Assembly: GCA_046327755.1 (NCBI GenBank)
Contig: JAXLXW010000001.1
Coordinates: 744,001-808,000 of the forward strand
DNA length: 64,000 nt
Source of the DNA: SCN-70-22 sp046327755
Lineage (GTDB): Bacteria > Gemmatimonadota > Gemmatimonadetes > Gemmatimonadales > Gemmatimonadaceae
Direction of reading: 5' to 3'
Position 1 is the first letter of the stretch; the number at the start of each line of letters is the position of its first letter. The position numbers were made by a program, and so were the translations under genes. Below are positions 33,955-41,633 of this stretch, piece after piece. The notes below the pieces were generated by a model. It saw nothing but the letters and a program-made list of their open reading frames with translations, ran no database searches and was not told where the DNA came from.

Positions 33955-34626
33955 TCAGTCGTTAGGTAGCGCTGAACTGCGGATGTAACCCATCTCCGTT
34001 GCATATCCGCGGAGCTTGCGCTGCAGGATGCGCCGACCGCGGAACAGCCGCGACTTCACCGTCCCTTCCGGTACCCCAAGCAAATGGGCGATCTCCGCAT
34101 AGCGCATCCCCTGCACGTCGCTCAACATGACCGCTGAGCGATACTCATCGGGCAGCGCCTCGATCGCGGCAACGACCTGCTCGTCGATGAACGAGTCGTA
34201 GAAGCTCCGCTCCGGGTCGGCTTCACCAACCGGCTCGAAGGCACCGCTGCCATCTGCATCGTCCGGCGCCAGGACTTCGCGCGCATCGATGCGGCGCTTG
34301 CGGCTGACGAACAGGTGGTAGAGGATGGTGAACAGCCACGCCCGGATGTTCGTCCCCAGGCGATACTGCTCCCAGCGCTCGATGGCCCGCAGCATGGTGT
34401 CCGACACCAGGTCCTCGGCGTCGTCGCGCGAGCGCGAGAGCTTGAGGGCAAAGCTGTAGAGCGCATCGAGATGCAGCAGGGCCTCGCGCTCGAACTCCGC
34501 GCGGCGCCGGACTTCTGCCATGGAGAGCGGGCGAGTGCGCGCCGCGCGAGCGTCGGACGTTCCTTCCAGAGCGTCGAGTTCCTCCACCGCGAGAATCTCC
34601 GTCCCCTCGCCAAGCGGCAGCGTCAT
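33955..34626 (-). CDS. ECF-type RNA polymerase sigma factor
   Basis: The protein has 223 residues. Sigma region 2 is YSFALKLSRSRDDAEDLVSDTMLRAIERWEQY in outline (about residues 55-90), including the DAEDLVSDT core. Region 4 has YRSAVMLSDVQGMRYAEIAHLLGVPEGTVKSRL as its helix-turn-helix. The N-terminal 40 residues are an extension without clear homology. Most ECF factors are paired with an anti-sigma gene; here the start overlaps a tetR stop by 4 bases and no anti-sigma candidate follows. Control may therefore be at transcription by the TetR protein. Confidence 0.9.
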   Translation of the reverse strand: MTLPLGEGTEILAVEELDALEGTSDARAARTRPLSMAEVRRRAEFEREALLHLDALYSFALKLSRSRDDAEDLVSDTMLRAIERWEQYRLGTNIRAWLFTILYHLFVSRKRRIDAREVLAPDDADGSGAFEPVGEADPERSFYDSFIDEQVVAAIEALPDEYRSAVMLSDVQGMRYAEIAHLLGVPEGTVKSRLFRGRRILQRKLRGYATEMGYIRSSALPND

Positions 34627-35219
34627 GCCTGCACCCCTTCACGCATGTGCATGGCGACGAACCGCTTGAGGTCCGCCGCGATCCCGCGCAGCATCTCGGC
34701 ATCGCGACTCACCTTCGACATCATCAGCGCACCCTCGAGCGTGGCGATGATGAAGCGCGCGAGCCGCCCCGTGTCGGCGTCCTCCATGAGGTACGGACGC
34801 GCTTCCCAGAGCAGCGACTGGATCTGTGACGCCCAGCGCTCGAAGACCAACGTCAGGCGCTCCCGGAATCCCTCGTGCATGTCGGCCATTTCCGACGCGA
34901 GGTTTCCAAACGGCGACCCGATGCGGAACCCACGCTCGGTCTGCAGCGCCACGAGCGAATCGATGAAGAGGTTGAGCCGCTCGATCGGCTCGATCATCGG
35001 CTCGCGCAGGATGGCCAAGCCACGCTCGGCGAATCGCTCGAACTGGCGGCTCAGGACTTCAAGACCGAGCTGGTCCTTCGACTTGAAGTAGTGATAGAAG
35101 TGGCTCTTGCCACTCAGCGACGCACGGTCGATGACGTCGTCGATCGAGGTTCGCTTGAACCCTCGCTCGGCGATCAGGACGGCGGCCGCGTCGATGATGC
35201 GTGATCTCGTCTCGTTCAC
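34623..35219 (-). CDS. TetR/AcrR-family transcriptional repressor
   Basis: The protein has 198 residues from GTG 35219. The N-terminal helix-turn-helix is classic: IIDAAAVLIAERGF, then TSIDDVIDRASLSGKSHFYHYF. The C-terminal ligand-binding helices (SPFGNLASEMAD) resemble the TetR_C group of YxaF/LmrA-like repressors. It is the first gene of a two-gene unit with the ECF sigma gene and overlaps it by ATGA. A near-consensus promoter ends only 6 bases before the GTG and holds a palindrome in its spacer. The message is probably leaderless and autorepressed. Confidence 0.92.
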   Translation of the reverse strand: MNETRSRIIDAAAVLIAERGFKRTSIDDVIDRASLSGKSHFYHYFKSKDQLGLEVLSRQFERFAERGLAILREPMIEPIERLNLFIDSLVALQTERGFRIGSPFGNLASEMADMHEGFRERLTLVFERWASQIQSLLWEARPYLMEDADTGRLARFIIATLEGALMMSKVSRDAEMLRGIAADLKRFVAMHMREGVQA

Positions 35220-35225
35220 ATCTGG

Positions 35226-35254
35226 AGTATAGGACCGTTAAGTCCGACGCACAA
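35226..35254 (-). promoter_or_regulatory. tetR-ECF promoter with palindromic operator in the spacer
   Basis: On the leftward strand the -35 TTGTGC (35249-35254) and -10 TATACT (35226-35231) are 17 bases apart. The spacer contains the inverted repeat GGAC-N6-GTCC (35232-35245). Only 6 bases separate the -10 from the GTG start, so transcription should begin at the start codon itself. A direct repeat ATACGTC (35257 and 35279, 22 bases apart) lies just upstream. Confidence 0.6.
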
Positions 35255-35448
35255 GAATACGTCGATTTGAATTTCTGTATACGTCTCTCCATGCTTTGTT
35301 GCAAATAGTTGACTTACTTGAGGTTACACTCACTTTTTCGAATCACGACAGGGCAGTGCACTGGTCAGACCGTCGGACTTCCTGCCAGTGCCCCCCCCGA
35401 TTTCGGCTAGATGGCCGCGTCGGGGAACCTCGCGATAACTTCGCGGAC

Positions 35449-35988
35449 ATGCCCCGCATCAGCGTCGAGCGCACCTATCTGCAGCTGACCGAGCCACCAC
35501 TCGGAGTCCCCTCCGCCGCCGACGACACGTCCGCGTCGAATGGCCGGGACCTTCTCCGGATCGAGGAGGAGTGCGCGTGCTCGGTCGCGACGTATCGCGC
35601 GCTCTACGCCGCGGTCGGCGCCGATTACCACTGGCGCGACCGCCTCACCTGGAGCGATGAGATGCTCGCCGGTCACCTCGCCCGAACGGACGTCCGGGTG
35701 TGGATCCTCCGTGATGCCGACGGCGTCGGTGGATATTTCGAGTTGGCGAAGGGGAGCGATGAAGCCGTGGAGATAGCGTATTTCGGGCTCATCCCTTCGC
35801 GTCATGGCCGCGGGTTGGGGAAGGTGCTGCTGACCCGAGCGATCGCCGAGGCGTGGGGCTGGGGGGCAGCGCGCGTCTGGCTGCACACCTGCACGCTCGA
35901 CGGCCCGGCGGCACTCCCCAACTATCTCGCGCGCGGTTTCGTCCCGTTTCGCCGCGAGCCGTACGAAGTCACCATCCCCGGCGACTGA
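35449..35988 (+). CDS. GNAT-family N-acetyltransferase
   Basis: The protein has 179 residues from ATG 35449. The acetyl-CoA-binding motif is present as GLIPSRHGRGLGKVLLTRAIAEA in outline, including RHGRGLGK. The final strand ALPNYLARGFVPFRREPY fits the GNAT fold. The substrate cannot be told. The gene is divergent from tetR across an AT-rich intergenic stretch and ends 15 bases before the convergent helicase gene. An upstream extension of the frame to 35296 lies in that AT-rich region and is not supported. Confidence 0.85.
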   Translation: MPRISVERTYLQLTEPPLGVPSAADDTSASNGRDLLRIEEECACSVATYRALYAAVGADYHWRDRLTWSDEMLAGHLARTDVRVWILRDADGVGGYFELAKGSDEAVEIAYFGLIPSRHGRGLGKVLLTRAIAEAWGWGAARVWLHTCTLDGPAALPNYLARGFVPFRREPYEVTIPGD

Positions 35989-36003
35989 CGCGCGGAGCGG
36001 CGT

Positions 36004-38769
36004 TCACCCGCGCCGGCGATCGTCTCTCCCGCGACGACTGTTCCCACCGCCACCGCGCCCGCGCCGGTCGTCGCGCCGGTCTTCGCGACGTCCACCGCCA
36101 CTCCGCCGATCACGCGTGAACTCGCCGCGCACGCGCGCCGACTCGCGATCGCGATGTCGCCGCTCGCGCTCGCCCTGTCGCGCGGACGCGCGCTCGCCCT
36201 TGTCGCGGTGGTACTCGTCAGGCGACCACGGGCGATCGAGCAACTCCTGCAACGCTTCCAGCGTATCGGCCCGTACGCTCCCCCGCTGTCCGCGGTAGAC
36301 CACGAAGCGCATGGGTCGGTCGAGGTCCGGGAGTTCCTCCTGCACGAGCGTGCGCGCGAGCTTCTCAGGAAGGACGAGCCGCGCGACTCCGACAGCCGCC
36401 AAGCGTCCCGCAGGATCCGTGTCGGTGCCTTCCTCCTCCACATCGTACTCGATCCCCACCGCCTTGTCGCGCACCTCGATCAGGGACGGGAGCGCGAGCA
36501 ATCGCTCACGCAACGCGGGGTCGACCCAATCGGCCAGCGGAAGGCGCAACGGCGCGGCCCGGTAGTCGCGGATGCTGCGGGCATCGCCTAACGCCTCCTC
36601 ATACATCGCGACGAGCTCCGCCAACCCGAGGCGGCGCGTGCTTCCCCCCGAACGCCGGTAGAGCTCGCGCACCTCCTCGATGGCGGCCCGGTTGCGCTTG
36701 ACGGCGACATGCCGCGATTCCCCGCGCGCCAGCGCCTCGGCCAGGGCTCGGCGCGACGCCTGCTCGAGGCCCGCGGGGAAGGTGTCGAGAAGCTCCTCAT
36801 CGCGCTCCAGGTCGAACCCGAAGTACGTGAGGCGGCGCTCCACCACCAAGGCGTCGCGCTTGCCGTGCCCGTCGTACGCGACTCGCGAGTCGCCGCGTTG
36901 CGCGTACTTCCGCACGAGCCCCATCGGCAGCTGTGTCCCCTCGATGGCCGCGCGCGGGTTGCCGAAGCGGTCGGCGAAGTAGCGCAACGTGCCGGCCACC
37001 GCCCCCCACGACCCGCAGACGCTGCTCTTCGAGACCCGCGCTTCCTGCCCGTCCACCGTCTCCTCATCGATGACGAGGTCGAATGGCATGATGCGGGCAA
37101 CCAGGTCGCAGTACGCGCGGCGCACCTCCTCCGTGACCAGCGGCATGGCGACCGGGAGCGGAAGGTCGACGCCGCGATACACGGAGGCCATGGCCAGCGC
37201 CGTATCCTCGATCGCCTTCACGAGGACGCCTCGCCGTTCGGCCCACCGCGCGATCGACGCCTCGTCGAACAGGTGGCGGGGGAGCCCGTACACTTCGCCC
37301 ATCGCTCCCGCGCGCGAGAAGGCGTCGGCATAGACGTTGTAGGCCGTGAGGTGGTCGCTCCCCGAGACGACGAGTCCTCCCAGGTCGCGTTCGTCGCGCG
37401 TCATGCGGTGCAGCGACTCCACGCTCGCCATGACGGCGAGGTACGGCATCAGCGCATCGTCCGCATGGACGATCAGCTCGGCCCACGCGCGCTCCACCGG
37501 GAGCTTCTCCACCAGGCGCCCGTATCGCGACAGGCGCCCGTTCTCGATGACGCCCCGCCCCTCGAGGTGCTGCACGGCACGCCGGTACGCGCCGCGATCG
37601 AGGGCCACGGGAAGGTCGAGTTCATCAGCGCGCACGCCGAGGTCGGCGCACGTCAGCGCCACGCGCTCGGAGTCGCCCGCCAGCTGAAAATCCGGTTCGG
37701 TGGGGCGCATCGACGGCCAGTGCAGGTCGCGATCGCTGAGGATGAACACCTTGCCGTTGGCGACCCGCCCGTGCACGCGCCCCGCCATCTGCAGGATCTC
37801 GTTGGTCCCCAGGTGCGTCCGCGTCAGGACGTTCTTCCCCCGCTCGACGACGTTCGTGAAGCGCGTGTCGTCGATGATGACCGTGTCGAGCCCCTTGATG
37901 TTCAGTGCACTCTGGCCCGCCGCCGTCATGGCCAGGAAGAACGGCTTCTCCACGCCCTCCTCGAGGAAGGGGCGGATGACGCGGATCGGTTCGCCGCCAT
38001 GATAGAAGGCCGAGGTGATCCGCCGGAAGCGATCACCGACGAGCATGGCCACCTGCTCCACGGCCGCACGCGTCGGAAGGAACATCCCGACGCCGCGCTT
38101 CTCCTTCATCACCTGCTGCAGGAACCGGTCATCGAGGAAGTCGGCCGGATCCTTCCGCACGACGCGGACGTCGGCCGCGTTGCGCGGGTCGAACGCGGTC
38201 GACTGGATCACCGCCGACGAGCGCAGGTACTCCGCATAGAAGCGCGGATCGACCGTGGCCGACAACCAGATGAAGCGGCAGCCGACGCGCTTGCCTAACG
38301 CCAGGCAGAGCTCGAGCTCCGCCGACGTCTGGTGGATCTCGTCGATGACGAGCGTGTCGCGCGAGAGGATGTCGCCATCCTGGAACCAGCGGCGCGCAAT
38401 CCCGGTGGTCACGACGATGACGTTCCACGTCGGGGTCTCGGGCGTGGCCTCGCGCTCGCGGTTGATCACGCCAACGCGAAGCTCGGGGGTACGCAGGATC
38501 GCCTGCGCGATCGGCCGGACGGCGAGCGTCTTTCCGGTCCCCGTTCCGGCCACGATCCCGAATCCCTGCCCGGACGCCGCCAAGGCGCGCACCTCCGCGC
38601 CGTGCTCACGCTCGATCACGGTGTCCAACTCGAGGCCTAACGCCAGTTCGATCGTCTCGCAGGCCGCGCGCGTGGGCGCGATGATGATGACACGACCGGT
38701 CGGCGGCTCAGCCGCAACGAACGCATCGTGATCGGGAGGGAGCGAACGATCCTGGACGGGGCGAAGCAC
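36004..38769 (-). CDS. DEAH-box (HrpA/HrpB-like) ATP-dependent RNA helicase with RG-rich tail
   Basis: The protein has 921 residues from GTG 38769. Helicase motifs run in order: Walker A GTGTGKT, motif II DEIH, motif III SAT, and motif VI region QMAGRVHGR. The DEIH box and the helical region after the two RecA domains place it near HrpA/HrpB rather than DEAD-box proteins. The last 60 or so residues are almost only Arg, Gly, Asp and Glu (RGRGGGGNSRRGRDDRRRG), an RGG-like RNA-binding tail. A role in mRNA or rRNA processing is likely. It begins 8 bases after a small secreted-protein gene. Confidence 0.83.
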   Translation of the reverse strand: MLRPVQDRSLPPDHDAFVAAEPPTGRVIIIAPTRAACETIELALGLELDTVIEREHGAEVRALAASGQGFGIVAGTGTGKTLAVRPIAQAILRTPELRVGVINREREATPETPTWNVIVVTTGIARRWFQDGDILSRDTLVIDEIHQTSAELELCLALGKRVGCRFIWLSATVDPRFYAEYLRSSAVIQSTAFDPRNAADVRVVRKDPADFLDDRFLQQVMKEKRGVGMFLPTRAAVEQVAMLVGDRFRRITSAFYHGGEPIRVIRPFLEEGVEKPFFLAMTAAGQSALNIKGLDTVIIDDTRFTNVVERGKNVLTRTHLGTNEILQMAGRVHGRVANGKVFILSDRDLHWPSMRPTEPDFQLAGDSERVALTCADLGVRADELDLPVALDRGAYRRAVQHLEGRGVIENGRLSRYGRLVEKLPVERAWAELIVHADDALMPYLAVMASVESLHRMTRDERDLGGLVVSGSDHLTAYNVYADAFSRAGAMGEVYGLPRHLFDEASIARWAERRGVLVKAIEDTALAMASVYRGVDLPLPVAMPLVTEEVRRAYCDLVARIMPFDLVIDEETVDGQEARVSKSSVCGSWGAVAGTLRYFADRFGNPRAAIEGTQLPMGLVRKYAQRGDSRVAYDGHGKRDALVVERRLTYFGFDLERDEELLDTFPAGLEQASRRALAEALARGESRHVAVKRNRAAIEEVRELYRRSGGSTRRLGLAELVAMYEEALGDARSIRDYRAAPLRLPLADWVDPALRERLLALPSLIEVRDKAVGIEYDVEEEGTDTDPAGRLAAVGVARLVLPEKLARTLVQEELPDLDRPMRFVVYRGQRGSVRADTLEALQELLDRPWSPDEYHRDKGERASARQGERERRHRDRESARVRGEFTRDRRSGGGRREDRRDDRRGRGGGGNSRRGRDDRRRG

Positions 38770-38777
38770 CCCCTAAT

Positions 38778-39149
38778 CTACTCGCCCGGACGCTTCGCCT
38801 TGCGCGGTTTCTCCTTCCCCTTTTCGTCCCGCTCGTCCGCCTCGCCCTTCCGCGGACGGGCGCCATCCTCAGGGAAGATCACGCGTCCGTTGGACGGACG
38901 ATTCTTGATCGCACTGGCACAGTCGGTCGGCGCCGGCTGCTGCGCAGGGGGCACGTTATCGATCCAGATGCGGCACATCCCGGGGGGTGGCAGGTGCGAC
39001 GCCGGGACATCCTCTCGCGCCTCTCCCTTCGGCTTGAGCGGGACCAGCGAGCGCACGGGGGGCGTCTGCGCCGCGGCGACCGAAGGTGCGGTCGACACCA
39101 GCGCGAGCCCCACCACGATCACCGCCGCCTTGCCCAATCGAGAGATCAC
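38778..39149 (-). CDS. Small secreted protein with PPGMCRIW motif, unknown function
   Basis: The protein has 123 residues from GTG 39149, chosen because GGAG lies about 7 bases upstream and a clean signal peptide follows (hydrophobic core ending in SVAAAQ). The mature part contains PPPGMCRIWIDNVPPAQQ, then a second Cys in PTDCASA and RVIFPED, and ends in a Lys/Glu/Arg-rich tail. The two cysteines may form a disulfide in the periplasm. I do not know a function. Similar Pro-Gly-x-Cys-Arg-x-Trp segments seem familiar from Gemmatimonadota exported proteins, but this is memory, not a search. The helicase gene follows after 8 bases. Confidence 0.65.
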   Translation of the reverse strand: MISRLGKAAVIVVGLALVSTAPSVAAAQTPPVRSLVPLKPKGEAREDVPASHLPPPGMCRIWIDNVPPAQQPAPTDCASAIKNRPSNGRVIFPEDGARPRKGEADERDEKGKEKPRKAKRPGE

Positions 39150-39303
39150 CGCTGCTCCATGCGAAACGTCTGCCCAGACAACGTGCACGGAAAGTGCCTC
39201 GCCGGCCGCGCCCGTGGCAAGTGAGCCTAACCGGTTCCTACGCAACGCCTTATCCGGTCGTATGCACCGTCGGAACTTTGGAACCCGTCCCACTGGGCAG
39301 ACG

Positions 39304-39341
39304 ATCGGGGAGGACAGGGGGACACCCCCGCCCTCCCCGAT
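39304..39341. terminator. Hairpin downstream of pfkA
   Basis: A perfect 10-bp stem ATCGGGGAGG/CCTCCCCGAT (39304-39313 with 39332-39341), with a nested GGGGG/CCCCC, starts 17 bases past the pfkA stop. Confidence 0.7.
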
Positions 39342-39357
39342 GGAACGCTCGCGCTGC

Positions 39358-40437
39358 TCAGTCGCCGAAGGAGATCCCCGTCGCCCGCGCCGTGCGCATC
39401 AGGTCGTGCGTGAGTTCCACATGGCGCGGCTGCGAGATCACGTCCACGAAGGGAACGGTCACGATGTGCGGAGACTGCAACGCCACCATGTGCCCCCACT
39501 TCTGCTGCTCGATCGCCTCGATGGCCGCCCCCCCAAATCGGGTGGCGAGAAGACGATCGTAGCCGGTGGGACCGCCACCCCGCTGCAGGTGACCCAATAC
39601 CAGCGACCGCGCCTCCTTCCCCGTGCGATTCTGGATCTCCCAGGCGATGCGCCCCGCGATCCCTCCCACGCGCTTGGCCTGCCCCGGGAGCGACTCGCCA
39701 AGGACCGACTCCTGCCCGCCGACGGGATACGCCCCCTCCGCGACGACGATGATCGAGAACTGCCGCCCCGCCCGGTCGCGAGCACGGACCTTGGCGCACA
39801 CTTTCTCGATGTCGAACGGGATCTCCGGGATCAGGATGACGTCTGCCGTCCCGGCGACCCCGGCATGGAGCGCGATGAACCCGGCGTGCCGCCCCATCAC
39901 CTCCATCACAATCACGCGGTCGTGCGACTCCGCGGTCGTGTGCAGCTTGTCGATCGCCTCGATCGCCGTGTTGACCGCCGTATCGAAGCCGAACGTGGTG
40001 ATGGTGTGGCTGACGTCGTTGTCGATGGTCTTGGGCACCCCCACGATCTTCATTCCGCGCTCGAACAGGCGCTGCCCGATGGTCAGGGATCCATCGCCAC
40101 CAATGGTCAGGACCGCGTCGATTCCCAGGCGCTCGGCATTCTCGAAGATCTCCTTCGAACGATCGACCTCGAGAAAGCTCCCGTCGGCCTGCCGCACGGG
40201 AAACTCGAACGGGTTCCCGCGATTGGTGGTGCGGAGGATGGTCCCGCCCAGGTGCGCGATCCCGCGTACGGAGTCGCGCGTGAGGGGGATGATGTCGTCC
40301 TCGCCAAGGAGGCCATAGTAGCCCCGGCAGATCCCGAGTACGTCCCACCCGCGGGTGATGGCGGAGAGGACAGCGGCGCGGATGACGGCGTTGAGCCCTG
40401 GGGCGTCACCGCCGCCAGTGGAGATCGCGATGCGCAT
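39358..40437 (-). CDS. pfkA: 6-phosphofructokinase with mixed ATP/PPi signature
   Basis: The protein has 359 residues. Phosphofructokinase motifs are STGGGDAPGLNAVI, TIGGDGSLT, VPKTIDNDV and MEVMGRHAGFIA. The enzyme phosphorylates fructose 6-phosphate in glycolysis. Two residues decide the phosphoryl donor in this family. The first site is Gly in GGDGS, as in ATP enzymes. The second is Lys in PKTIDND, as in pyrophosphate enzymes, where ATP enzymes have Gly. The mixed pair is seen in the clade containing actinobacterial enzymes, where donor use varies. It is transcribed alone, with a terminator after it. Confidence 0.92.
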   Translation of the reverse strand: MRIAISTGGGDAPGLNAVIRAAVLSAITRGWDVLGICRGYYGLLGEDDIIPLTRDSVRGIAHLGGTILRTTNRGNPFEFPVRQADGSFLEVDRSKEIFENAERLGIDAVLTIGGDGSLTIGQRLFERGMKIVGVPKTIDNDVSHTITTFGFDTAVNTAIEAIDKLHTTAESHDRVIVMEVMGRHAGFIALHAGVAGTADVILIPEIPFDIEKVCAKVRARDRAGRQFSIIVVAEGAYPVGGQESVLGESLPGQAKRVGGIAGRIAWEIQNRTGKEARSLVLGHLQRGGGPTGYDRLLATRFGGAAIEAIEQQKWGHMVALQSPHIVTVPFVDVISQPRHVELTHDLMRTARATGISFGD

Positions 40438-40615
40438 CTCGTGAAAGGAAGGGAGAGGAACCTGAGGGGGTTACGTGACGAGTGAAGCGGTGCACGCCGG
40501 CGGATTGCTACGCCCCGCCGATGGGCCCCGCACACGCCTCAAAAGTGGAGTGTCGGCGACCGCCAAGAAAGGTAAACGATTACAGTCGATTCGCAGCCCA
40601 ACATCCCCGGAGAAA

Positions 40616-40915
40616 TCACCGCGGCACCGGCACCCCGGCGAGGTTCGCCAGAGTCCGGATTACAGAATCCTGCCGCACCACAACCGCTTTCAGGGAGTCG
40701 ATCTGGTCCTGCAGCTCCTGCTGGGTGAGACGAACGTCGTTGTAGGAGTCGCCAAGCTGCGAGATGGCCTGGGCGGTCTCAATGTCCTGCTTCGAGGGAG
40801 GAGCGCACGCGGCGAAGACACTCACCGTGACGGCACACAAGGCCGGAAGCCCGCGACGAACGACACGCCTCGTCTCCTGGAAACGCACCCGCGCAGCGGT
40901 CCGCACTGGAATCAT
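40616..40915 (-). CDS. Small coiled-coil lipoprotein
   Basis: The protein has 99 residues from ATG 40915. A basic N-terminus and hydrophobic stretch end in the lipobox FAAC, so the mature protein is a lipoprotein of about 60 residues. The rest is heptad-like (DIETAQAISQLGDSYNDVRL, then QQELQDQIDSL) and predicts one coiled coil. It resembles the trimerisation part of CpoB/YbgF-type envelope proteins but has no TPR domain. Function unknown. It lies about 180 bases upstream of pfkA in the same direction, and the next gene rightward is divergent. Confidence 0.6.
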   Translation of the reverse strand: MIPVRTAARVRFQETRRVVRRGLPALCAVTVSVFAACAPPSKQDIETAQAISQLGDSYNDVRLTQQELQDQIDSLKAVVVRQDSVIRTLANLAGVPVPR

Positions 40916-41084
40916 GAGGGGAGTATTGCCTTCGATTCGTCGGGACGGAAGGCAGCGTGCATGTGCCGACGCATGCGGCAAGGAATTGATACGGAGCGCA
41001 ACCGTTCGGTTGGGGAGACTGTACTCGTCTGCGCGATCATGTGCGGCGCGCTACTCGTCATCAGTCCCGACACGCCCCACTCTC

Positions 41085-41612
41085 GTGCCATCTTCGCCCC
41101 GTCACCAGCGCCGACGCTTCCGAACGGACGACATCGTCCACGTCGGCTTTCACCGCCGTCGTACTCCGCCGACCCATGGCTGGTGTTGCGTCTCCCGCCG
41201 TGGCTTCACCCTGATCGAACTCACCATCGCGAGCGCCATCATCGGCATCGTCTCGCTCATCGCGCTCCCCGCGGTCGCGCGGATGCGTGAGCGTGCCGCC
41301 GTCCACGGGGCAACATCGCTCCTCGTCTCGTCGTTGGCCGATGCGCGCCATCAGGCGCTCCGCTGGCAACGCCGGACCGCGGTCCGCTTCGACACCGCGC
41401 ACGCGAGGACCGTGGTGCACGCGGGGAGCGACACGCTGGTTCGTGTCGCGCTCGACTCGCTGTTCCACGTCACCCTGGCCAGCACGCGCGACTCCATCGC
41501 CTTCTATCCAACGGGGCTGGGATACGGTGCTGCGAACACACGACTCATCGTCGCGCGCGGCGCGTCGGCGGAGACGGTCACCGTGTCGCGCGCGGGGCGC
41601 GTGAAGCGGTGA
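41085..41612 (+). CDS. GspH/FimT-like pseudopilin (start uncertain)
   Basis: The prepilin signature RRGFTLIELTIASAIIGIVSLIALPAV is clear in outline, with cleavage expected between G and F in GFTLIE. The C-terminal part (RMRERAAVHGATSLLVSSL, ADARHQALRWQRRTAVRFD) matches GspH/FimT minor pseudopilins. The start is a problem. The only normal in-frame start near the signature is GTG 41085, which gives an unusually long leader of about 46 residues. No other pilin, PilD or secretion gene is nearby, so it is an orphan. Its stop lies 21 bases from the convergent helicase stop. Confidence 0.75.
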   Translation: MPSSPRHQRRRFRTDDIVHVGFHRRRTPPTHGWCCVSRRGFTLIELTIASAIIGIVSLIALPAVARMRERAAVHGATSLLVSSLADARHQALRWQRRTAVRFDTAHARTVVHAGSDTLVRVALDSLFHVTLASTRDSIAFYPTGLGYGAANTRLIVARGASAETVTVSRAGRVKR

Positions 41613-41633
41613 ATCGATGGACGGCGCCCCGCG

